From Volvox africanus (taxonomy: Eukaryota; Chlorophyta; Chlorophyceae; Chlamydomonadales; Volvocaceae), in the NCBI GenBank assembly GCA_030268105.1, contig BSDZ01000045.1:242956-306955 (forward strand): 64,000 bases of DNA, in the 5' to 3' direction. The position numbers and the translations under genes are program-made. Below, one piece after another: positions 36,052-47,968 of the stretch; position 1 is the stretch's first letter; every line of letters begins with the position of its first letter. Under the pieces are notes generated by a model, which saw nothing but the letters and a program-made list of their open reading frames with translations, did not search any database and had not been told where the DNA came from.

Positions 36052-38690
36052 TAAGAAGTGACACTCACTCGTGGCCACTGGAAAACGGGTAGGAGGCAAG
36101 GAATTTCAGAAGCGGACGAAGGCAGTGGCGGCGGCAAGGGTAGTCCTTTCCCGCAGCTTATAATGGAATATATGATCGGGACGGCACCCACATTGATGGG
36201 GCAGGTGGCTCGCAGTGCAGACATTTGACAACATAGATCGCTGAAGATCCAGCCTGGTCAAGACAATGAGGTGTGCAAGAGAGGGGGCTGGCGATACGCA
36301 TGGTGCGCCGAAAATGGCAGGTCGTCTGCTGGAGAACGGTTTTCTCGGCTCATCCGCAATGTCTGCTCGAGAACCGAATGCTTATTATTGCTCTTGCTCC
36401 TAGATGTCTTTTCAACACTGAGGCTCCTTTGCGTTCACAACCCGTATGGTGTGTGTGCCGTTTGAGTTTATACTTTCAGGATGGGTCGGATGGCTGTTAA
36501 GCAGGTGCGCCGGGGACCATCTCCACATATTCGTATAAACATAGAAAGAATGGGAAATGGGAAATGGGAAAGAGAAAGGACGGGAGAAGAACGTGTGAGC
36601 ACTATGAATCAGGGTGTGGAGGGTGGTTATATGGGTCACATAGCTGGGTGGCTTTATCTGATTTTGTAGTTTGGAAGGAAAGCGTCAGAACTGAACTGAA
36701 CTCGGAACGGAAACCACCTCCGAACGAAAACTGCTCGTCGTGACTCTTGGGCGGGACACGAGGCATGTGTCGAAGGGAGACACACAAACGGGGATGCTGC
36801 GTAAAGTGGGAGGATTGTGCGTTTTTTATAGTATTCTTCTTAATGAGTACGTGCCATTTCCCTGTAATGCATAGCAATCCATTGCCACCCTCGTGTCACG
36901 ACTACGAGCTTGGTGAAATGCTGTGGGGTTGGGTTGGGGGTAAGTCAGAGAAGGAAGTAGGGAAGGCGACAAAAAGCAAGTCAGGTTGGAGTCTCGTTTC
37001 AGGTCCTTAACCTTGACCTAGGACATTTCGGGGCCAGTTGGTCGGGTAGTCAGGCCCCGGGGAAAGTGGCTACAGCAGCAGTTGCCCGTGTGTTGAGGGC
37101 CGGGGGAGGGGAAGGTAAGTTCGTTGGCGGGGGAGGAAAGGAAGGGAAAAAAGGGTTTAGTAGTCACGTGGACAGGTGCTGTCGCTTGGATTGGTAACGA
37201 CTGCTTGGCAAGGAGAGGGAGATCATGACGTAGCGCCAGCATTCACACGGGAGAGGTTAGCGAATGGTGAAGGTCCTGCGTGTCTCATTTTGTGGGCTTT
37301 GGGCGATGCACGAAAGATGTGATAGCACTGGGGATGGGGTTGGGAACGAAAGGAACGGATGGAAGCCGTGCCCTCGAGTCCCTGTCTCACTATACGGTGA
37401 GGATAGGATGTCTGATGGGATGTCTTGCAGGATTTGTACTGGTCGATGTGTTTACAACTGCGTTTACTTGGAGCGAAATCTGTACGTCCTATGGAGTTAG
37501 CAGTGTCTTGTCGGGGGGCTGGGAGAGGTGTAGGGACTGGGCAGCAGGAGTATCGGAGTGTATTTTCAGGGCTCCGTGTTGTGAGATGCACTGTTTCATA
37601 CAAGAACAGTTAAAACGTTCCAGGATTGCCCATGAAAAGCAATGTCGGTTGTCCTGCACGCATGCATGTACAAGCCAACCCACGCGTGGGACTACTGCAT
37701 CTGATGGGTATGTTTTATTTATCATCCTCATTGTGATCTTCCCTTTTGGAATCTTTCTGTGTAATTACCAGACATCAGTGGTATAACTACGCACCCACAT
37801 GTACATTTACTTGGGGAATAGGGAACTCGAGGGGGAGTTTATTTGCAAGGGCCTTAACCAATCTAGTTACCAGCATCCACAGATGGCCATTCCCTAAGGA
37901 TCCGAGCCAGCGATCATAAGGTAGCCAGTTCGAATTTGGGTCGGGGCAAAATGGCGTAGGAGGAATGCAGCTTGGATTGCCCGAATCTACGGAGTTGGGT
38001 CCGAGTCCACAGAGGGTTGAATGCATAGCCCGTGAAGTGCGCATCTGAGACCCGTAACTGGGCTGATGGTGCGGGGTGGTTTGACACCCACCTAAATGTC
38101 AGTAGGTGCGAAGGGGCTGGCACATGGATAGGGGCCGTAGAGAGTAGGAAACTCTGCGTAACCAAAAAACAGGTGATCTCTAGCGGCCTCGGATGAAGAC
38201 GCTGAGGTATGCGTCCCCACTCGGTTAAAATCCCGGAGATTCCCATAATATACGCCAGCCCGCAAGGGCGGAGTAACCATAATAATAATAATACCAGAGT
38301 CCACTTCATTCAGATTGGTACGGTCAAAATACCTTACTAAGGATTGATGGAAGGGCATTGCCAGGCGTGGGGCCTGCGGCTTAACTTGACTCAGCAGGGG
38401 AAAACTTATCAGGTCTAGACATGGTAAGGCATTGCTTGTAATGAGAACCATCAAAATACTTTGTGAAATATATCTCATAACCCTATGCTCAATTAGGGTC
38501 TCATCATACGTAAGCCTTCCCGGCGTCTGTGCAGAATGTTGCGCAAGCACCTCGACAACATTACTGCACTCAGGCCTCATGTCCTCTCCCTCCCTCGTGT
38601 ATGCATATTGCAACGAATCCTTCATGTACCTGGAGCACCACGCAGTGCACGGCATCCACATGTCCCCCCCTCAGTCATTCTTGGAGCAGA
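36052..38690. other. Transition zone with no confident gene
   Basis: Open frames here lack convincing splice structure. The longest, 37280-37786 (plus), starts at GTG, has two hydrophobic stretches (IGCLMGCLAGFVLVDVFTTAF-like and one near its end) and ends at TAA; it may be chance. At 38255-38295 a segment reading CCCGCAAGGGCGGAGTAACC is followed by (ATA)n, which resembles the 3' tail of a non-LTR retroelement. No reverse transcriptase remains nearby. Confidence 0.35.
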
Positions 38691-38981
38691 CCTGAGGTCC
38701 CATTCCACACCGCAACAGGTCTGGATGTCACAAAACCCTTTGTGGTAATCGCTGATGCTTCACTCCATGGTACAGGTGGAGTACTATTGCAAGAAGGACG
38801 AACGGTAGCATATACCAGTGCTAAATTTACGCAAGCTAAGAGGAATTATACTACGACAGAACAAGAGCTTTTGGGTGTGATTACAGCGCTCAAACAATGG
38901 CGTTGTTGCCTTAAAGGACCCCCTATTTCACTGACAAGCCGTCAACATCATGATGGTCATCAACATCCCTCCAACTGCTAG
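38691..38981 (+). mobile_element. Ty3/gypsy retrotransposon relic: RNase H region
   Basis: The frame encodes KPFVVIADASLHGTGGVLLQ followed by an A-Y-T-S-A-K-F motif and YTTTEQELLGVITALKQWR. This is the conserved order of the RNase H domain of Ty3/gypsy polyproteins (an Asp near the start, then the G-G-V-L-x-Q strand, then the YxxxEQELL helix). The frame degrades after LKG and stops at 38979-38981. No long terminal repeats, integrase or intact reverse transcriptase is adjacent, so this is a dead fragment. Confidence 0.85.
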
Positions 38982-41550
38982 CGTGCAGCGGTCAAGCCCG
39001 CAGCTGTGCAATTGTGTGATGCAGACCTGGACGCCTTCAACGGAAATTACAAGCAGAGCAAAAGGATGCAAAAGAAGACAATAAAGTAGAAATGACCATG
39101 GCTGTGAGGATCACGTGGGCGCATGGCGATTATGAGGGATACAGGGTGCGGATATGTTTACAGAGAGGTGAATGGGATAGGGCTGGGGTCCCCCCCGGGA
39201 TAGGGGCCTAAGGGTGAGAGGTTTTGGGAAGTAGGACATGGGGCAGTGGAGGGAGAGGGATGGGCGGTGAGATACAGCTGGGGGACGCTACAAATGAGCA
39301 GAACTATTGGCACAATATGTGCCTTAATTTGAAAGTCATGGAAGTTTCATTTGGGAATGTGGATGCTACATACATTCTTGGCTGGAATGAACTGGCTTCA
39401 TTTTAAAGTGATGGGCATTATTTGGAAATGAGTGATGGAATGCTGCTTCACTTTTGGTTCGTTTTGCTATAGCTTCTATAGAAGTGAAGGGCTTCATTCG
39501 AAACGAACGGCTTCATTACATAACGACCCGTTTCCTGATGCTTCATTATGAACCCCCTTCACTTTGTCACAAAGGCCTTCATTTCAAAACAATATTGTGG
39601 CGTTCACTATGAAATAAAGGGATATCGGTAAAATGAAGGGTGTCATAGTGATCGGAAAGTGAACGGATAGTGAAGGGGAAGTGATGAGGCGAGTTTCCCA
39701 GAGTGGTCTTCATTGCAGATCTCCTCACCCATTTTTGTAATCCGCCACCATCAGTGCTTTTTGTGATGTGATGCACCTGCAAGAGAATGGCAGCAAACAA
39801 GAGTTCAATGAGTTATCATACTTCAAAGGCAAAGCAATGATGAAAACGTACTTGCCGCACTAGGGACGGTGATGTCAAACGGCATCACAAATCATCCCCA
39901 AAACAAAAGCCACTTGCAGATCAAAAGTACTAGGAAGCTATTATATTCAACTTCCTAATGATGCCTAATTGAGCATCTGTTCACATTGATTGGGTATGTT
40001 CAAAAAGCAAACATTTGAAATAACATGCATTAGATGATAAAGTGCTTGATGCAAAGTTATATGTTAAAAGTGTAAAGTTATTTAATATCTTAATACAATA
40101 TTAAAATTCGTAGGGTTCATACTCTTAAATGAAAAACTTTAGTAAGTACTATTTAGGTACAGCACATTGTACTGGCTGATACTGCTAAAAATATCACTTA
40201 TCTCGGTACTTTTGCAAATCCATTTTCGCATATTTGAATCTTTATTATCCGAACACTAGTAGTAGCATGGCATCGCCAATATTCGAACCCAGGTCACGTT
40301 GGTGAAAGCCACACATCCAAATCGCCTAGACTACGGTGATTAAATAAATATCATCATTTGAAACGTGAATTCTATATTGTGTATTCTTTTAGCAAAAGTT
40401 CTAAATAAAATAGAACATATTGATGTCACACTCACGCGGACACTACTCAACGGACGCGGCCCCCCAATCGAGTCCACCCTTTCTTCCGTGTTTTTCCTTT
40501 TCTCCAAGCATCATATCAACTATGCGGACGGAAACTATTCTACATCATTGTGTAGCATTCTGCAGCATTCCTATATAGCCAGGTAGTGTTGTTGCTGCAG
40601 ACTGTTGAAACTACCGGCCATGCCTAAATGTCGTTTTGCGCACGTTGCGTGACCAACCGCGGTGATACACACCGTGCTAGCAGCTGATGCCAAATACATT
40701 GCGACATAAAATTGAATTTGTACAGTGGACATGATCAGCTGGAATCGTCCTTTCTTGAGCACATGTGGGTATGCCCCAACACACCTCATCCAGCAAGGAT
40801 GGATGTGCGCTCGGACATCTTCAGTCAGCAAGGAAATAGTATGAGCTTTGAAGTTTGTCCAGGTCTAGTTGCCTTCGCATTATTTCAGGTCTCGGGATGA
40901 GATCCTGGCGAGCTGATTGCCAAGTGAGTGAGACAAAAACATCTTATGTGTCTGAGGAGCGGTATTATGCCGTGACATCTTGTCAAAAGGTCCATTGTTA
41001 CACGTAAACAAATGGGCAAGGTCTTCCCATGGTCCTACATTACCGTGCACTTAACAAAGATCACCGTTAAAAGATGGTATCCTATGCCGAATATTATTAC
41101 ACCTTTTTGATAAACTCGCATCCTTAAAACATTATCCACTTCGTTGCATCTGCAGTTATGGTTTAAAAAGGGTTCATGTAATAAACTTCGTACCTATAGG
41201 CTACAAATATTAATAGGTAATCATGCAATAAACATTATACCTAAAATACCTAGCATTTGCCCCCATACGTCAATATAGGGTTAAAGGGTTTAATTACATA
41301 GGCGGTGATGACTCTCATGATGACATGTTTCCTTGGTGGATTTGAAAGGCCGTGCGTTATGGTTTCCCAGACATAGGCCCAAACCTTGTGAACCCTCCGC
41401 GTGTTATTGTCCCAATAAATAATTCATTCGTGTCCTTAAACAATAAACATAAACATATTATATTGATATTTTCGTGGTTCCAGGTGGCAATTGTATGCAA
41501 AGGGTGTATACTTCGTCGTCGTAGTGTACAGGGAATGTATATAACGCGGC
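38982..41550. other. AT-rich gene-free region
   Basis: No gene is supported. Around 39400-39680 the motif CTTCATT / AATGAAG recurs many times on both strands, including an 8-bp inverted pair (GTTCGTTT with AAACGAAC) near 39465-39515, suggesting an old non-autonomous element. The rest is AT-rich with no recognised signal apart from the tRNA-like stretch at 40268-40340. Confidence 0.4.
40268..40340 (-). other. tRNA-like sequence, probable tRNA pseudogene or SINE head
   Basis: On the minus strand TAGTCTAGGCG resembles the tRNA A box and GGTTCGAAT the B box, about 40 nt apart. CTTTCAC lies in anticodon-loop position, as in tRNA-Glu(TTC). The acceptor ends do not pair, and both the T stem and the anticodon stem contain mismatches, so it cannot be a working tRNA. 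Confidence 0.4.
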
Positions 41551-41554
41551 GGTG

Positions 41555-41930
41555 CTAATAGTAATAGTTGCAACTATGGGTCCGAATAGTCAGCGACTCT
41601 GTATGTGTAGTTTCTGCTCCGCCTCCAACGCCTCCAGCGTGTTCTGCCTCCAGTGAGGTCACTGCCCTTTCCGCCTCCGCCTCCACCTTTGGGCCTTGGG
41701 GCCTCTTTAGTAGTTACTATAGTCCCGGTGATCTGTGTACTTTCTGTTGCAGTGCCTCTATATAGTGCCTCCAGCGCGTCCACTCCTCCCCTTCCACCAC
41801 CAGTGCCTCGTCCGCGCCACCAGCGCCACACACCACACCACTGACAGCGCCTCTACAGCGAAAGGTATGTGGCGGGAACTGTATGGGGGTATTATTGTGG
41901 GGTACTTGCGGGGTACATGTGGTGGGGAGG
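41555..41930. repeat. Subtelomeric module, inverted relative to 61.6-61.95 kb
   Basis: TTGCAACTATGGGTCCGAAT followed by a CCGCCTCCAxCGCCTCCA stretch corresponds to the reverse complement of 61790-61890. The segment ends with CTACAGCGAAAGGTATGTGG and then a tract (about 41861-41920) that recurs almost unchanged at 42879-42930. No coding potential is evident. Confidence 0.6.
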
Positions 41931-42855
41931 AACTGTGTAGAGGAGGGGAAACAGTGGACAGGAAACTGTGGACGGGATGGCTGCAAGTAGCGTGTGGTCC
42001 CCCCGTCACGGTCCCTTCCATTCCCCGTGTCTTGGCCGCTCTCTAAGCCCTCGTTATTCCCCCTTAAACCCAAGCCCTCACACCGCCCCTCCCATGCGTG
42101 TGTGCACCAAACCGATCACGACGACGGTCCCTCATACCACCCAAATCCTCGCCCCCTCTGTAACGGCGCCTCTCTCATATCCCTTGTGTCCCTCCCCTCC
42201 CCACAACAACACCTGCTGCCGCCCCTTCCAACTCCGTACACGCCATCCATCCACTGTCACGGCCCATCACGGCCTCTAATGCATCCCATATCCCCCTACC
42301 GGCCCCTCTCATCTTTCGTGTCCCTCCCTAACCCACCACCACTGATACCGACCTTCCCCTTTTCATATGAACCACCCATCATTCTTGTGCTCGTCATGGT
42401 CCCTATCCCCATTTCTCCGTCGTGGCCCCTCCCATCCTCTCCATGTTTCATTCCCCTACCCAACCCCACTTTGACACCCTCAAAAGCCCAACCTCCTCTC
42501 CATCCGTGCAAGCAAAACCCCACTGCTGTGTATCCTTCCGTCACAGTCCCACCCGTCCCCCGCGAACACAGCCCCTCCCCTCCCCCAGCTATATGGCTAG
42601 CTAGCTAAAACCCTAAGTGCTGCTGGGGTATGGTGGGGCCCCTTGGGGTGTAGCGGTGTACTGTGTGGGGTGTGGAGGCGGAGGGTGCTACGAGACCCCT
42701 TTCCTCCCTCTGTATTTGTGACACCCATCATCACAGCCCCTCCGAATACTCACTTTCTTGACACCAATAATGTGTCCCCCTCACAGGGCCAACCATCACA
42801 CGATCACACAGCTCCCTTCCCATCCCCTCGTCAAACACTTCCCCACCAATACACC

Positions 42856-42935
42856 ACTGACAGCGCCTCTACTGCAAAAGGTAAGTGGCGGGACTGTATG
42901 GGGGTATTATTGTGGGGTACTTGCGGGGTACGTTT
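42856..42935. repeat. Second copy of the GTGGCGGGA...GTACTTGCGGGGTAC tract
   Basis: The ~75 bases starting CACTGACAGCGCCTCTAC match 41838-41915 with only a few changes. The two copies are about 1.0 kb apart in direct orientation. Confidence 0.75.
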
Positions 42936-42949
42936 TACAGGGAGAACTG

Positions 42950-43205
42950 TATGTCGTGCCCTGTCATGTATGTAGCCCTGTCGTGTATGGTGTCATGTGG
43001 TGTGTGGAGCCATGTCGTGTGTGTTGCGCCCTGCGATGCGTGATTTGTGCTGTGTCGTGTGTGATGTTGTCATGTGGTGTGTGGAGCCGTATCGGGTGTG
43101 TTGCGCCCTGTGATGCGTGATTTGTGCTGTGTCGTGTGTGATGTTGTCATGTGGTGTGTGGAGCCGTATCGGGTGTGGCGCCCTGTGTTGTGTGTGTTTG
43201 TCGTG
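42950..43205 (+). repeat. Three tandem ~76-bp units, inverted relatives of the 59-61.6 kb satellite
   Basis: GTGTGGAGCC and GCGCCCTG recur at spacings of 77 and 75 bases. The text matches the complement of the 76/81-bp satellite at 58945-61640 (GGTGTGTGGAGC, TGTCGTGTGTG), so this short array belongs to the same family in the opposite orientation. Confidence 0.7.
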
Positions 43206-43621
43206 TCCCAAATCCGTCCCCCCCCCGGGGACAGGAGGATGGACATGTACATGGATTTACCATTGTTTGGGAACGGCAAACAGTTGGCCTGATGTATCCA
43301 GCTTTTGCTGTGTTCCTTGTTTACTATATCATCCGCTTGCAGGTGCACACCAGCAACACATCTAACACCATTATTATTGTGTTAGATGAGTTTTGCCTAT
43401 CTATCTATCATCTGAGCCTACCAGAGGCACACTACTGTGAGCACGGGCGAGGGCGCAGAAGAAGGGGTCACGATGACATATAATGGTAGGTGGTTGTCAT
43501 GTGTTGTATTTATGTATACAAAAGCGCTGGTGGTGGCGGACAACGGAGATGGTTGAGAGATGGTGAGCTGCGGCAAGGATGCTGGTGATGTGGTTGGTGA
43601 AGCTGAGGCTGGAAGATGAAT

Positions 43622-43640
43622 AAACCCTAAAACCCTAACC
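43622..43640 (-). repeat. Interstitial telomere repeat, inverted
   Basis: Two to three CCCTAAAA units lie here, the opposite orientation to the chromosome-end telomere. Confidence 0.7.
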
Positions 43641-43699
43641 ATTTTCCAGCTCTGGCTTCTCCAACCGCACCACCGTCATCCTCGCCGCTCCTCCTCTCA

Positions 43700-44100
43700 C
43701 CCATCTATGTCGTGTCCGCCGCCACTGATCCAGGTCTCAGGACCCGGTTCTACTGCTGCAGGGGCAGCAGAACCATCTGCCCTCCTGAGAGAGTCAAATC
43801 CTGTTTGGACTTGTTGTAGTAATCCGTTGTCCGTTGCTGTGCCGCGTCCAAACCCGACTTCGCATTTATCATTTGGGATATAGAAAGGACTTAGCAAAGG
43901 TCTTAGCCGCAGAGACGTTCACCTCTAATTCATAGGTCCAAAGGCAATAGTACCTCCTTATCCCGAGGGCGCAGCACAGGTGCCACCAAAATCGCAGCAT
44001 GTAGTGACGGGTGCCGATAGAGAGCAATGGCGATAATAATCCGGCCAGCAATGTGCTCCCAGTTGCAGTCGAACCGAGCTAGATACTCCATCCACCTATA
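43700..44100 (-). mobile_element. Ty3/gypsy relic: RNase H end and integrase C-terminal region
   Basis: On the minus strand the frame near 44090 reads RWMEYLARFDCNWEHIAGR, the conserved junction after RNase H in Ty3/gypsy elements (RWxExLxxFDxxxEHxxGR). Further on, after frameshifts and stops, SGLDAAQQRTTDYYNKSKQD resembles the integrase C-terminal helix. The fragment is broken by several stops and is not flanked by recognisable LTRs. Confidence 0.6.
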
Positions 44101-44176
44101 TCTATATCTATATCTATATCCATATGTATCTATGTATCTATCTATATCTATCTAGATAGAAAGATAGATAGATATA
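44095..44176. repeat. TATC/GATA microsatellite, partly palindromic
   Basis: TATATC/TATCTA units change into TAGATAGAAAGATAGATAGATA, so the two halves can pair. This is a simple repeat. Confidence 0.8.
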
Positions 44177-44339
44177 CGCCGGTGGGCAGAGGTCCGGATA
44201 TGATGCCTTTGGATCGTTGAAGGGGGCGATGATATGGTACATTGTTGCGTGTGCTTGTGATAGGGGGGTGATACTAGCAGAGGCGGAGGGGGAGGGCGGG
44301 AAAGGGCTTTTAGGGTATTATGGCTTGGAATCAAGCTTC

Positions 44340-44515
44340 GGATGCAGCGGGGTAGAGCAGAGTACTGCGGGTTATGGCGGAGGGGGGCACTGCGGGGTGG
44401 GTCGGGGGGCCCTGCATCATGGCGCGGGGGAGGGAGTACTGCGGGAGTTTTATTATGGCGGGGGAGGGTACTGCGGGGTGTATGGCGGAGGACATGTTGC
44501 GGGGTAGTCGTACGG
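44340..44515 (+). repeat. G-rich module related to 58785-58915 (inverted)
   Basis: ATGGCGGGGGAGGGTACTGC-type sequence recurs several times here. The complement of the same words is found at 58785-58915 next to the 76/81-bp satellite. Confidence 0.55.
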
Positions 44516-44990
44516 TACGGAGAGGTTTTAATATTTTAAAAATTGGAACGGGTAGGTAAATATAAAGCAAAATTCTAGCCTAGCCTGGAAAAGGAAAGAA
44601 AAGGTTATGTGCGGGTGCGCACTTTTATGTGCGGTTTCACGCATTTGCCATAAGAACGGTTGGCGGTTGGCGGTTGGCGCTTACTTCTTAATCCTAGTTG
44701 TCATAGTTAAGGCCATAGAAACAAATCCGGTACACTTGATCAGTAAGTCTGCCTTGTGGAAGGGGGGTACGGAGGGGGAGAGGACAGAAGCTGAGGGAGC
44801 GATCGTGACAACAGAGCGGGACCCTTCAGCTGCTGGCTGACGCATACTCGCTGGTGGTCAACATGTTGGCACGTATATGTTAATCTGAAATTAACACATT
44901 AACACATATACGCGCGCGGCACCACCCAGTGAGCTACCCTTCACAATCGTCCCAGCGTACGGCCTTTCTTGCTGCAGTCGTATAAGGCTA

Positions 44991-45044
44991 AGGTTTTTAG
45001 GGTTTTAGGGTATAAGGGTTTAAGGGTTTTAGGGTTTAGGGTTT
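44991..45044 (+). repeat. Interstitial telomere repeat block
   Basis: Seven degenerate telomere-type units (TTTTAGGG, TATAAGGG, TTTAAGGG, TTTAGGG) lie 250 bases before the 1.3-kb duplicated module, in chromosome-end orientation. Confidence 0.9.
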
Positions 45045-45249
45045 GTCCGTGACCCAGCACTTGGCATGTTGCACAAGTATCCATCAGCTGGCATCCTGTA
45101 TGGCTACATGGTCACCCCTGGCTGGGTCTAGCACTCTTCAAGGAGCCCATCTGCATCCAATAGTTGATTACTTTATTTGTTTCTGCAGGATTGGCAGTCT
45201 AAGGTCTGTGTCTCAGTTGTCATCGGTCTTCTGGATGGTGGTAGCTGTG

Positions 45250-45302
45250 GTGTTATGCATGTGTGCTGTTCATGAAACATGCTCTGTGAGCCCACACAAT
45301 CA
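45250..45302. repeat. Direct repeat, left copy, flanking the 1.3-kb module
   Basis: The 53 bases from GTGTTATGCATG to CACACAATCA recur at 46614-46670, with one extra CATG there. The two copies exactly flank the module at 45303-46613, as a target-site duplication or a recombination scar would. Confidence 0.9.
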
Positions 45303-46613
45303 GTGCTGAGGGCTTCGGTCCACACTCCCCCCAACACCCCACACGCCCGTGTGCAAACCCCGCACTACGAGTAGCCCCTTGACATGCATATGTATTATGT
45401 ACCTTGAAGTATTCCCGCAGATTACCCCCGTTCCAGTATGTTGTCCCCCCCCCCCCTTTTCCTCACCTGGGCATGTGCTGCTGCGTCTCCCCTGTGTTCC
45501 TACAAACAGCATGGAAAGACAACACGAAGAACAAACACACGTTCATATGTTTACATGCCGGGGCACAAAGCACATCAACACGGTACGGCAATATCCCTTT
45601 CAACTTGAACAAATGACCCCTCCACCACCACACGTGTTTCATATCACTCCTGCAGCCTAATTCCGGTCCCTCACCCCCCCCCCCCACACACACAGACCCG
45701 TCACCCCTTCGCCCGCCACCACCACCACCACCACAATGACGACCACCACGACCACCACGTCGAAGAAGAAGACACAGGAGACGAAGACGACCACCACCAC
45801 CACTGCGTCAGCCTCCCTGCGTCAGCCTCCCTGCGTCAGCCTCCCTGCGTCCATCCTCCGATCCCTCCACACACCCCACACGCCTACGTGCCACTCTCCC
45901 CTCCTCACCAGAAATCCCTTCAGGCGAGGCATCAGAGCTGTGGGCTGAAGCTGCAACCACAACAGCGTTGCTACGACGGACGGAGCGGTAAATATACTAC
46001 TACCACCAGAAGCCCTTTCCAAGTTAAGCCCATGGCGGCTTAAATGAGGTGAATTCCTAAAGGAGCGAGCAGAGGAACAGGGTAGCAGCAGCCCCAAGGG
46101 AAACGCACAGAGATTTGTTCATTGGATAGATTATCATGCTATTGTCATCATCATAATACTATTAGATCCTCTTTTTACATGCAGCCCGTATAGCTATGAG
46201 TCCCGCCGCCATTCTCAATCCCAGTGCGCCGCCACAACACAACGCCACCACGTCGACCCAGTCCCTTCACGCATCACTACATCCACTGTGTCCCACTTTT
46301 ACCTTGTCGACGCAGTGTAGAGACCGATTTCGCCGTCTCGTCAGAGACGTGACGCCTCTGATGCTCTCCATGGCGACGCACCAATACACGAAGCTTTTCC
46401 TGCGGCGGCAATTTAGCATTCAACGATTTTGTTAACAATATATGAGTAAGAATGAGGATGTCTAATGCTTGACTTACTTGTGGGTGGCACTTTGTTGCGG
46501 CGGCACAAAAGATGGCGGCGTGACAACAAAATCCTACAATTAGTGATAAATGTGTGCTATATACCATTATATAAATATCTGACAATTGCAGCGAATGTGT
46601 AAAAAAACTAGTA
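45303..46613. repeat. 1.3-kb subtelomeric module, copy 1
   Basis: It aligns with 57264-58563 almost base for base, with a 9-bp deletion in a GACCACCAC run, a few poly-C length changes and a handful of substitutions. Neither copy has a recognisable coding sequence; the longest frame gives a Thr/Lys-rich low-complexity peptide. Confidence 0.93.
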
Positions 46614-46670
46614 GTGTTATGCATGTGTGCTGTTCATGAAACATGCATGCTCTGTGAGCCCACACAATCA
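46614..46670. repeat. Direct repeat, right copy, flanking the 1.3-kb module
   Basis: This matches 45250-45302 apart from a CATG duplication. It directly follows the end of module copy 1 and has no counterpart after copy 2 at 58563. Confidence 0.9.
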
Positions 46671-47924
46671 CCGAATGTATGTAGTAAGGGACAGCACAGA
46701 CAGATGGTGTACAGCATATATACTCCAAATGTGTGCTATTTGGGTTTATGGCGTGAGACCGATGGATGTCCATCATATGCGCGCCATAAGTGATGATGAT
46801 TCCCTACGGTTTCGCACTCGGGAACCTACAAAATCATGGAAGGACTGCGAGACCTTCCGTTGGGTTTAGGGATTTTTATATAGTCATATATATATATTAT
46901 AGTAAATATACTTCAAGGTCATGGCGTGGTGTAATAATGGTGGCGTGTGTGTGCATGGTTGTGCTAGGTGTGGTGTGGAGTCAGTAGAAAACTTGTGCCA
47001 GCGTCGCGGGTTCGATCCTACCCGGACTCGGTCGCACATCAGATGCGCGGCTGGTCGGCGGAAGTGGGATAGGTTCCGGGGCAACATGGGATGATGAGAG
47101 GAAGGAGATGTACCTTTTGCCCAGTCCCAGTGCCAGTGTCGGGCCGCAGCCGGCCGAGGGGGCGGGGGCGGGGGCGGGGGTGGGGGCCGGGGGGAAGGGG
47201 AGACCAAGCTCCGAAACCAAGCTCCGAACCCCTCATCGTACGAACACACGTACCCACTACCCCACTCCCCCACCCCCCCTCCGCGGGGGGCCCGGGGGCC
47301 GGCCAGGCCCCCGGAAATTTTTTTTCTCACTCTTTTTTGGGCGACTTCTCACTCAATTTTTTACCTTAGTTTATTTTCCTGGCCTTGCCTTTGCTTGCCT
47401 TGCCTTTGCTTGATAGGGTTTGGACGATTGGACGAGACAGAAATTGGACAGAAGACACGCCTGCTGTATTATTATATATATATATCCTGTGCTAGGCTAT
47501 ATCTCTCTTCTCCTTCTCCCTTTTGGGGCTATATCTCTCATATTTTGATCATTTTTTTAAGCTCTGCTGACCTCTGTGATCCAACAATGACAGACACTGT
47601 GTCCAACAATGACACACGCTTTTGTGGTCTCTTTTGTGGACTCTTTACAGTAGAGTAGAGGCACAGGGTATAGATAGATACACTTCACACACAAAATTTA
47701 CACTAATACTATACAATACTCTACACAACAGACTACAAGGGGCTCCTCTCCTGTAATGGGACGGATCATATCATCATAGGGTTAATACAACAGACAACAG
47801 AGCATCATCCACAGCACACACCCATCATCCAGAGCATATCTACCCAGAGCATATCATATGCTCTACCCTTCACATACCCCTTCACATACCACATCTGTGC
47901 TCTGCATCTGTGCTACACCACAAC

Positions 47925-47968
<44 letters not shown>

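Noticed and set aside
37280..37786. 168-codon frame with two hydrophobic stretches
   Set aside because: It starts at GTG, has no splice support and no known family; kept only as a remark in the gene-free region.
47005..47040. tRNA B-box-like GGGTTCGATCC
   Set aside because: No A box, anticodon arm or complementary acceptor could be found nearby.
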